A DNA stretch of 64,000 bases from Marisa cornuarietis (Eukaryota; Mollusca; Gastropoda; Architaenioglossa; Ampullariidae): NCBI GenBank assembly GCA_004794655.1, contig SMMW01000040.1, positions 434,001 through 498,000 of the forward strand, in the 5' to 3' direction. Position numbers and translations under genes: made by a program. Shown in pieces: positions 55,016 to 64,000 of this stretch. A model generated the notes under the pieces. The model was given only the letters and a program-made list of their open reading frames with translations, was not told where the DNA came from and made no database searches. How positions within the stretch are numbered: the stretch's first letter is position 1; every line of letters starts with the position of its first letter.

Positions 55016-56622
55016 GAGAAAAATAGCGAGACAAAAAAAAAAAACGAAAAAGTTTTTAAAAAGGTTAAGGAGAGAGGAGGGTCGTTGTCATCAGTCAGCT
55101 GTTAAATCATACATGGTACTTTACTTACGACCTGTAATTTTACGGTTGAATGCATATCACAAAAAAGGTGCTAAACATATTAATAACACGCAGGTTAAAT
55201 CCAATGAAAAGGGCACCTAGACGTTTGGCCAACAAATCAGCACAGATGTGTAGCAGATTTGGAGGCGGGGGTGTAGGCAATGTACTTACTGCAGAATCTT
55301 TGCTTGAGAAAGGCGCAGCAGTTCAATAGCAGGGTCTTCGATACTCCATGTCACTCCAGTGAAAAGGTATGTCACACAAGCACACTAACAGCACAAAGGT
55401 GGTTCAGAAGGTCTTCACGAGATATAAACTGGTTCGTGTAATAGTCTCGAGCCAATCGTACAACTTGCCTCCAAATTTCTTTCACGGTCGACGTTTGACT
55501 TTTTTTTTTTTTTTTTTTTTGCAACTGCACCTTGTCTACGTTTGAGGAAACAACGCCCCGCCCCACAGCTACTTAATCTCTTTCTGCCGGCCGGACCTCC
55601 GTGCTTCGCAAACAAGGTGATGCTGCTCGTTTAGCGAGGAAAGGATCCAAACTTTGGGTCTCGAACCTGGGTTCACACACAGCACACGTCTTGTAGAACA
55701 GTGTTACTTTGGAAACCACGTCCTCCACACAGAGCGTAAGCCGTTCAACCAACTTCTTCAGCGATCGCAAAAGCTCAGACACTTTGCTTCGATTCTCCTC
55801 TACCCCTCTAGAAACTCCACCCTCGAACTTGCTCTTAAGTCTTTCGGCGAGCGTTCGGGGTTATGGTTTCGAAACAAAAAAAAAAAAGCGACTGGCTGAA
55901 GAGTCAAGAGGGAGCGCTGGTTGCCCACACGCCCACAAAGCCGTCTGTCGGTTTGTCTGAGCACAGCTCAAGCCACATGCAGGCCTGTTGCGCACGGCTC
56001 CTACGTTGTCACGTCCTCTAGCTGGCCGGCCCTCCCAGGAGGTGAGGAGGTGGAGGGGGGGGGACCAGTAGCTGGCTTGCTGCTGAGGCAGGCGTTGACA
56101 GGCCATGCGCTGCGCGTCACCACGCTGCTGCTAGCGGGAGGGATGTGCAACGTTTAGGGTCGATATCACGCGCGCACCTGTTTTTAGCACGCGCACACCT
56201 GTACTAGCACGCGGCTCCCCTCGCGTGAAGTTGCGGAAGTGAGGGCGACTGCAGTTGTCCACAAAGGACGACCACCGGGAAGCTCAAACAAGGGGCGGAT
56301 AACTAGCGAACTGCCACTCTTTTTTTTTTTTTTTCCTCCTCTCTCCTGGTCTTTGTTGTCTTCCTCCTTGATAACGGCCTCTGGCCATATTTGCCACATC
56401 ATTATTAAAGAATAAAAATGATTTCATTTTTTGTCGAATCTGACTTCAGTACAAATTACTGCATGTTATAAATGTTAAGATAAATATTTGAATGTTATCT
56501 TGTGTTATAGGAAAGGTTGTAAGCGATGCATAAAATGATGCGTGAGGAAAGGATGCAATAACTATGACTTCCAACATGATTATGAATCTACGATAATGAC
56601 TCCAAAAAATAAGCTCACTTAT

Positions 56623-56794
56623 TCGATGATAGAAGGAGGAGGAAATTGGTGTTTTACGCCGAGCCAGCAACTATAAGGCTATATCACTGCAAGGTGGACA
56701 GTCCTGTAAACAGATGCCACATGCAGGGAAGGAACAGCGTGCCCGAGACGAGACCTGAACCCAGGACAGCCAACCTTCACGGTCGATGATAGAA
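56623..56794 (-). mobile_element. 5'-truncated SINE with 12-bp target-site duplications
   Basis: The element lies at about 56635-56782 on the minus strand, between perfect direct repeats TCGATGATAGAA at 56623-56634 and 56783-56794. It lacks the tRNA-like A-box head present in the copy at 9780-9966 and stops at the CCAACCTTCAC segment. Truncation directly against the duplication indicates incomplete reverse transcription at insertion. Confidence 0.92.
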
Positions 56795-59700
56795 AGTGTT
56801 ATAGTGATGATGAGGAGGAAAAAAAGAGATAATATCACTGAAAACTGCTTCCATCGATGAAGTTACAAAGGTAAGACGGCAGTACTAATTTTACAGGTGT
56901 GTTTATTTGTATTACTTATTTGTGTTCCCAATGTTTAGAGTTCCCTTTTATCCTTTGCCTCTGCCCTCCCGTTAGACTAGCGCACCCCCGTCCTGTACGT
57001 GACATTCTAGTGGTCACTGGTCAGTATATGTTTCTTACTGTCGTTACACTGACCAACTTGTCACCGCAGAACCGAGTCAACTGAACCGACCCGACGCGCG
57101 AGAAATCTCGGGAAAGTGGGAGGGGGGGGGGAAAGCAAACACTTACATCTGCTGGCCAGGGTGGCGGATACATGAAATATTTGCTAAGGTTCACAGGTCA
57201 AGGTCAAAACTTTAGACGATGAATACACGAGGGAGTTTGCGAGTACGCATTTACAGACGTATGCACCAACGCACGCGCCAACACGCCAACAAGACAAGAT
57301 ATATAACAATTCAATTTTGAGTTGGTCAGAAGCATTAAAAACTACTGATTAAAAAATAAATCAAAGATTTCTTGTTGGAGAGTTGTATTAGCCTGCGCCT
57401 GAAGCCAGAGCGCTGTGATCAGGGTTGATTAAATTTTTTAAGAAGAGGCCAGTCTTTTTTTCTTTATTCTTGTTTTCATTGCTTCCTTTCATTTTTTCCT
57501 CCCTTTGTTGCGTTCTTGGTGCAACACTGGTCCAGCATGCCAGGTCAAGCTCCTTATATAAAGTAATCCCAATCTATCACAACATGGAAATGGAATATCA
57601 GAGATATTATTGTGAATGTAGATTACTAAAAAAAAAAAATAAAATAAAAAAAATAAAAAGTGTTTTAGACTACGATAATGTGAACATTTATTAAGGGAAA
57701 AGGTGTTTTAAAAATGGTTAATAACAAAATGCAAGTACTAAAGGTTGCTTTTCTTCTGAATCCATAAAAGACTTTTCAAAAGGCTCTTCGCCCATGCAAC
57801 CCGTATTAAAGATCGGCCTACCTCAGGTCTTTGCTATGTTCTATGAACCACATAAAGAACAGAGAAGAAGGTTAGCTGCTCCTCAAACTAAAATACCAGC
57901 ATCACAGACCAACACAGTATTTCACACCTGGGCCCAAAATAGAAACTTGTGCACGCACAATTTACACCTTTCTCTGACACAAGAAGCTAGAAATAGTTCA
58001 ACGAATTCTTTTAAAGGAAACATTGAATACAGGAATAGCAATACAAGGTCAGGATAAACTAAGACAGGAAATCTCATTTCGGGGTAGCGTACGCACCATA
58101 CTTTTCTAGACAGACGAGCACCTGACAAGGAATTAAAATAAACCGCAAATCTGGATGCCATTCACCTGGCGGTGCTGCATACGTGGAGGGGCTGGGAGTT
58201 GAAAGGTGGTAGGGATGGGTAGGGTGTGGGGAGCAGGCTACGCGAGTGGGACATTGTGGAAGCCAGGCATTAACGATGCACTGAGAACCTACTCGACCCG
58301 AGACGCTAAGAAATCCATGAGATTGAGACCACAAGGACCAGCAAGAATAATACAATGATGCGAAAAACGAAGGGCTGTTTGTTTCGTGAGTTTACAGACC
58401 TTGAAGAAAGCATATGGGGCAAAGATAACTTACGTGAGAGGAAAGGAAACAAAACTGGAAAAAAGCGTCTTCTTCAGTATTTGTAGAACCAAACTTTTAG
58501 CTCAACAATTAACCTCAATCTACATAGCAACGGTAAAGTATCATGTGATTTATGCACGCTGTGTGTGTGTGTGTGTGGAGGGGGAGGTTGGGGGGGGGGC
58601 TATCCCCACAATAACATATTTCAACGTGAGTGTAGACATGTTAGTGTTGTATAGCCTCATATTCAGCACGAAGGCTGATGCAATCATTCTCAGATGTACC
58701 GTTGGCCACAGTTCTCCACCTTGGTTTGTAATAGGGGTGAAAGCAGACAAAACAAGAAACGGGTAAGCTGCTCCACTGCCATTGACCTCCCCCTCCCCCT
58801 CCCAGAACAGGAACTCGAGGCTGAACTTCTTCCAATCGCCCCTCTACTTTACCCCACCCCCACCTCCTGTACAAAATAAGGCGGGGTGGAGGAAGCACTT
58901 CCCAGTCCAGACAACCTACTTGCCCTTCCCTGTCACTTCTCCTTTCTCCCTATCTCCCATCTGCAGGTATCTGCCTGTTAAGCTTTTGTCGGTTACTGCG
59001 AGAGTTTCGTTTGATCTTCCAGCGCACCTGTGCTTCTACCTGGTCGAAGGATGAGCTGGAGTGCTCTAGAGCAGCATGTTCCTTCTATTTCCTGCACCTT
59101 CATCGTCTCCAGACAGCGCTCTTGACAAAACGTCTCGGGTTGAAGAGTCTGGCTGAAGTGACAGACTTTCTGGAAACGGTCAAATCAGCTGATAGTCCTG
59201 TGCCACTCAGTTCAAAAATGGTTTTCCTTTTGTTTTGATTTCCTTCTCCTCCTCCTCCTCCTCCTCATCATCATCATCATACTTATCATCATTTTAGTTC
59301 CGTATCTGCGGCATCTGTGTGTGTGTGTGTGTGTGCGTGCGTGTGTGCAGATAGAATTACGCTGATAAATTCCACTTTAGAATGTTCCCTTATTGACAGC
59401 AGCTCCAGGCACTGACATCAGCTTGTCAGCTACGCACACACGCACGCACATGCACACAGCCCTGATCACAGACCCAGGCCATATCTTCATACGTCTTCTG
59501 CGAGTGATATTTGCGACAGCCGACAAGCGTCCTGCAAGCCGCAAATGGTTCCACGGCGAGACGGCTTCCGGTCAATCACCCTGAGACCCGCACTGGCCTG
59601 ACCTTTACCTCCAGCCACAGAGACCTAAAACAAGTCGAGGGTTGACAACTCCGCACAGACCGTTGAGCACACGAGCACGCCAGGTACGGACAGCACCTCG

Positions 59701-60224
59701 CAATACCTTCACAGCATCCGAACCTCCAGCCAAGCAGCCGATCAGCCAGTGCATCACATCTCCCTCCCTTTCCCTAAAGGCCTTCCCCTTTGCATCCTTC
59801 GTTCCGTCCTTGCAGCTCTCGCAACAATAAACTGTTTACTGGTGCTGCTCCAGGAGTTCTGTTATCTGGGGGATGGCAATGTGCCAACGACTGCGGCACC
59901 GACAGCAGCACAACAACTTCATGAAATGACTGATTCTAAGATGGTGGGCACTCTATGTGACGTCATGATATGTTCGCTGCGACATGCGATATTTGATTTC
60001 TTTTTAAATTATTTTCCTGCTGTGTGGGTACTGTGTAAAAGTAATCATGCCGGGTGGATGTAGCAGATTTCGCGCCCTGTGATTATATCTTTGGTGGGTA
60101 GAGGGTAGGGGGGGGGGGAAAGCACTACTAATCCAGCAAACTCATCTGCTCGCTTGTAGGTATTCATCATCATCCATCCACAATGCCGTGGTGCCGCTTG
60201 TATTTCGTGTATGGTTGCTGTCGG

Positions 60225-60312
60225 TTCGTTTGTAGTCTTTCGTGTATAGCGCACTGAGCTCATACGTACACGGGGCAATGTGCTCTACAAATTGTATTAT
60301 TATTATTCGTTC
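60225..60312 (+). repeat. Short interspersed repeat with (ATT)n tail, candidate
   Basis: The segment carries TATAGCGCACTGAGC, then GGGGCAATGTGCTCTACAAA, and ends in TTGTATTATTATTATT. The AGCGC-core plus ATT-tail arrangement resembles the segment at 25304-25395 and similar dispersed repeats in mollusc genomes. Confidence 0.4.
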
Positions 60313-60602
60313 CACCATGCTTCCATGGGTACTGCGAGGCGTTCGTGATTTAGAGCGGATGTTACAACTGCACCTACAACGAAATTTCCTCAAATTTCCT
60401 CTGTGTGTGTGTGTGTGTGTGTTCGTGTGTGTGTGTGTGTGTGTGTGTGTGCGTTCCCGCACGTGCGTGCAGGTGGGTGGGTGGTGTGCAAGCGGGCTTA
60501 GCGCAGCTGTAAGTATAGCGTGTTGGGATGCATAGACCAGTGAACAAACACACAGCCCTCACAGAGTGATCTCATTCACTGTCTTTGGGTGTTAGCAATA
60601 AT

Positions 60603-60606
60603 ATGT

Positions 60607-60673
<67 letters not shown>
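60603..60673. repeat. (GT)n microsatellite
   Basis: GT run of about 70 bp. A further interrupted GT run lies at 60402-60450. Confidence 0.96.
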
Positions 60674-60675
<2 letters not shown>

Positions 60676-61421
60676 GAAGATAGAGAATAAAGGTAAGGAT
60701 TGATAGGAAAGAGCGGGAGAGGAAGAGAACCAGACGTTTTCCTTTGCAGTATTTTGCACCGGATTACAGGTTAGTGCACATCCCGTGAAAAAATTGAAGA
60801 ACATAGCCCTTTATGTATGGGGCTTCGCTCTCTGATCGTCTGCTGCCGACAGTACAAGAGTTGACAGCACCGACGAGAGCAAAACTCCTCCTTTTAGTTC
60901 CCACCAGAAATGGCGACCCGCCGAGTAGCGGGACTCGTGAGGTTTATAAAGCTATGTGGGATAGTGAGGTTAAGAAGTCAATCTTCTAACCCTACAATAA
61001 ATGTCAAAGAGATACAGAGAAAACAAGACCGTTCTACATCGAGGTCGACAATCTGAGTGCACTTGAGAACGAATAAAAGGGGGATTTTGCTCAACAGAAA
61101 AGTTGCCGACAACGAGGGTGAACGCAGACCTGATATTACTGTGAAATAGTGAAGGTGTTTAGAGAGAGAGAGATGCTTGCAAATAAAACAAGAGAGAATA
61201 CCCCCCCTGCCAGTATCTGTTGATTTTTACGCTCTTCTGGTTACGTCACAACCTCGTGTTTTGTGGTCTGAGGAAATGGAAGAGAACGACAGTTTATTTA
61301 TCACCAGTTTGAGGGCTGAGCACCCACTGGCTATTATCAGAATTCAGAGTACTGGCAACTTTTTGTTGTATGATCTTGATTTTCATACGTTAGACATCAA
61401 GATATGGTGCTGCTTCTTACT

Positions 61422-61472
<51 letters not shown>

Positions 61473-61740
61473 CACTCATGTAAGGGTGTCTGAGAGTGAG
61501 AAGAAAAAGAGATGAATTTATGGTGCGCGCGCGTGTGTGTGTGTGTGTGTGTGTGTGTCAGAAAAAGATAGTAAATACGCATGTAAGGGTGTGTGTGTGT
61601 GTGTCTGATAGGAGAGAAGAAAGATACATAAATTTGAGGGTGTGTGTGTGTGCGATAGAAAGAGAGAGGGCGAGAGATACATTTAAAAAAGGGCGAGTGT
61701 GAGAGAGAAAGAGAGACATGAAGTGTGTGAGAGAGACACA
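61422..61740. repeat. Clustered GT and GA low-complexity tracts
   Basis: Alternating blocks of (GT)n and (GA)n with a recurring ATGTAAGGGTGT word at about 61478, 61579 and, diverged, 61634. This suggests a decayed higher-order repeat of about 55-100 bp built on the dinucleotide tracts. Confidence 0.7.
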
Positions 61741-63127
61741 TACCAAAGACGACATGGAACCAAACGCTGTAAAGTGCGAACTGATGAGTTTAAACTGAGC
61801 AGAAAAATGCAGACAACCACAGTTAACTGTCGGACAGAATCATTACCTTCATGCCGAGGACACAATGTGCTAACTACAAACATCCCACTGAACACAAATT
61901 TCTTTCAGACAAAGTCTCGCCGGATCGTCCATCTTTCTGGCAATGAATCATCATTACGAAGGGGTCTCCGCAAGACTGGCTGATGTTCTTTTCATCTGTT
62001 GTATGCGAACGCCACGAATCGATGAATTATTTCCCTTCGGCTGTAACAGGAAATCGTTTATCCCACATGGAAACCCCGCCGCCATTTAATATTTTGACTA
62101 ATTAATTCTCTCTTCCCGTAACATGAAAGAGGTGCTGCAGGCACCTGGTCTACTGGCCGGCGCCGTGCTAACCGCGTTTGCTGTATCTTGTGATCTCAGT
62201 GGGTTCGCTTCCTCTTCTGGCGAGGGGCCGCTGCAATCGACGTTTGAATCGATGACTGGGGTATCGTCCAGGTTGTGGCTCTCGCCGTGAAGCACGACAG
62301 GGTGGTGAGAGTTGGGGTGGGGAGGGAAAGCCGGGGAGGTGGGGGAAACGCTCAGATGCTCGCGTGGTCACGTGTTTGTCTGCGTGCCTCCGCGCGCCCA
62401 GGTACAACAACACAGCCGGCCGCTGTCTTTGAACCTGAGAGCTGCTGGCACCTTTCACAAACAGTTCTTTTTTTTGTAGAAAGCTAAGAACATGAAATAT
62501 AAAGAGGAATGAGAAAGAGGTTACTGCTGATCACAATGACAAGGACGACGATCGACGACGATGATGATGAAAAGAAAAGACGAGGCTATCTTTCGTCAAC
62601 AGTCACAACAAATTAAAACCGATTTCGAAAACAACAGAAGAAACCAGCACAACCAAAATAAAGCCACTCATTCTAAAACAAACAATCAAAACAAAACAAA
62701 TCCTGGTGTTTATGCTCTTGGCTAGGCCGCACAAAACCCATTTCTTCTGTTGTTAAAGCTGAAACCCCGAACCTGCTCCACTACTTGATCGGCAATTGCG
62801 CGGAAATGGGTGGTATCCAATCTAACTGATTTGATTCTCTCTCTCTCCCCTCCCCTGGAGTTGTTTTCGGAAAAGAATTTACTTTAGGCGAAATTACCTT
62901 CCTACTTGATCAGCGGTAGCCATGTCTGTTTGTCGGAAGTAACGGAAAGTCAGTCTACATCACTTAACCTTGTACATCGATCTCCTCTACCGCCTACAAG
63001 TGAGTCACTCTAGCTGAGGGAACAGTTTTGTGTTAGATGGAGGGAGGTGAATCAGTTGAGATATCTATTCGTATGCATGCACACACTCAGATGCATGTAT
63101 ACGTATATGGGAAAGAAACAGTAATTA

Positions 63128-63167
63128 TGACGAGCCAGCAACTAAAGCCTCATCACACCGGCCTAAT
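63128..63167 (-). mobile_element. SINE 3'-end fragment
   Basis: About 40 bp matching the family segment GACGAGCCAGCAACTAA and then diverging. Only the tail of the SINE remains. Confidence 0.55.
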
Positions 63168-63274
63168 ATATAGATATGAAAAATATTTGTGATTATATAT
63201 ATATATGTGTGTGTAGGGTCGTTTGAATTGCTGTGATTTAGAAAGAGTGAGTGAGAAAGAGAAAGTGTGTGTGT

Positions 63275-63276
<2 letters not shown>

Positions 63277-63332
<56 letters not shown>
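63277..63332. repeat. (TG)n microsatellite followed by GA run
   Basis: TG run of about 56 bp leading into GAGAGAGA. Confidence 0.96.
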
Positions 63333-63341
<9 letters not shown>

Positions 63342-63719
63342 TTTTCTGTGCTACTGCGAAAATCAAAGTAAATATATTTTCCTGTCCTGATCCCTTACTC
63401 AAGGAAAGGAACGAGAGTTCAACGAGAGATTTATTTCCCCTGCAGGAAGTCACCAGAAGCACCCTGGCCGTTGTGGTCAATAAATTTGACGAAACGGTTG
63501 CCCAAATAATGAAAGATGGGAGTTGGGGACGGGAAGTCGTACATCATATTTAGGCTGTTGTGGCGAGTGGGTTATGTGGGAGGTGGGGTGGGGGGTAGAA
63601 AATAATAATGGGAAATAGGTTGGGTGGGGAGGAAAGCGTTTGGATGAAGACGCTCGATCCGCGCATGCGTGTGACGTAGTCCTGTAAGGTCCCTCCGTTG
63701 AAGACAAAGGGAAGCGGTC

Positions 63720-63860
63720 GAGTCTGTACTACGTAGTGTGTGCACCACGCAGTCTCTTCATCGCGTTGTTTGTGTACCACGTAGTCAGGTCATTCGCCTG
63801 CTTGTGTATCACGTAGTTTGTGTAATTGTGTACCAGATAGTCATCACGTCGATTGTGTTA
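63720..63860 (+). repeat. Degenerate tandem array with GTGTACCACGTAGT core
   Basis: The word GTGTACCACGTAGTC or a close variant recurs near 63738, 63772, 63805 and 63828, separated by about 23-35 bp. An earlier CTACGTAGTGTGTG unit lies at 63728. The array is diverged and non-coding. Confidence 0.65.
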
Positions 63861-64000
63861 TCTGTGCACTTTGTCAGAAATTGACGTTGTTTAACGCCCA
63901 ACATTTATTAATCATAAATAGACGAAAACGGAAATGACATCCTTACGTCCATTTTTTTCTAGTGAGAGAGAGAGAGAAAGGGAGAGAAAGCGTGGAACGT

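Larger units (their letters stand above)
45721..64000. other. Large region without a supported gene
   Basis: No reading frame joins into a recognisable protein. It holds an E-box cluster (49908-50041), two degenerate tandem arrays (52545-52715, 53195-53425), a third near the right edge (63720-63860), a 5'-truncated SINE (56623-56794), many GT tracts, and GC-rich stretches at about 55900-56290 and 62090-62460 that could be promoters. It may be 5' flank and introns of the 956-aa gene or of a gene outside the window. Confidence 0.45.

Overview
This is a 64 kb piece of an intron-rich animal nuclear genome, most likely a mollusc and plausibly a gastropod. It has GT-AG introns, a tRNA-derived SINE family, non-LTR retrotransposon relics and very many (CA/GT)n tracts. 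The species is an inference from repeat style and gene content, not something the sequence proves. There are no bacterial operons, rRNA genes or CRISPR arrays.

I could reconstruct four protein-coding genes by joining exons by hand. (1) A PLAC8/cornifelin-like cysteine-rich protein on the + strand, 8348-11543, four exons, 145 aa. (2) LDAH, the lipid droplet-associated serine hydrolase, on the - strand, 15842-14079, three coding exons, 319 aa. (3) A 13-exon gene on the - strand, 29462-22063, whose exons join in phase into an 838-aa protein. It has armadillo-like helical repeats, then a TIR domain with the glutamate expected of NAD-cleaving TIRs, then a C-terminal SAM domain. It uses the same three domain types as SARM1 but in a different order, and it is the most interesting system in the window. 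(4) A 956-aa, serine-rich, mostly disordered protein with a C-terminal coiled coil, encoded in one large coding exon on the - strand, 45634-42764. I do not recognise its family.

Layout: 1-8.3 kb is intergenic, with a SINE, a 28-bp minisatellite and CA repeats. 8.3-11.7 kb is the PLAC8-like gene, which carries a full-length SINE with target-site duplications in an intron. 11.7-14 kb is intergenic with a dead LINE reverse transcriptase. 14-15.9 kb is LDAH. 15.9-22 kb is intergenic with a LINE 3' fragment, a SINE and a GC-richer block. 22-29.5 kb is the ARM-TIR-SAM gene. 29.5-42.7 kb is gene-poor, with a telomere-like stretch and a duplicated 138-bp CRE/octamer module. 42.7-45.7 kb is the large coding exon. 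45.7-64 kb has no gene I can support and holds microsatellites, three degenerate tandem arrays, an E-box cluster and a 5'-truncated SINE. The last part could be 5' flank or introns of genes running off the window.

The genes do not form an obvious pathway. The ARM-TIR-SAM protein points to NAD metabolism or innate-immune/cell-death signalling, and LDAH to neutral-lipid storage.
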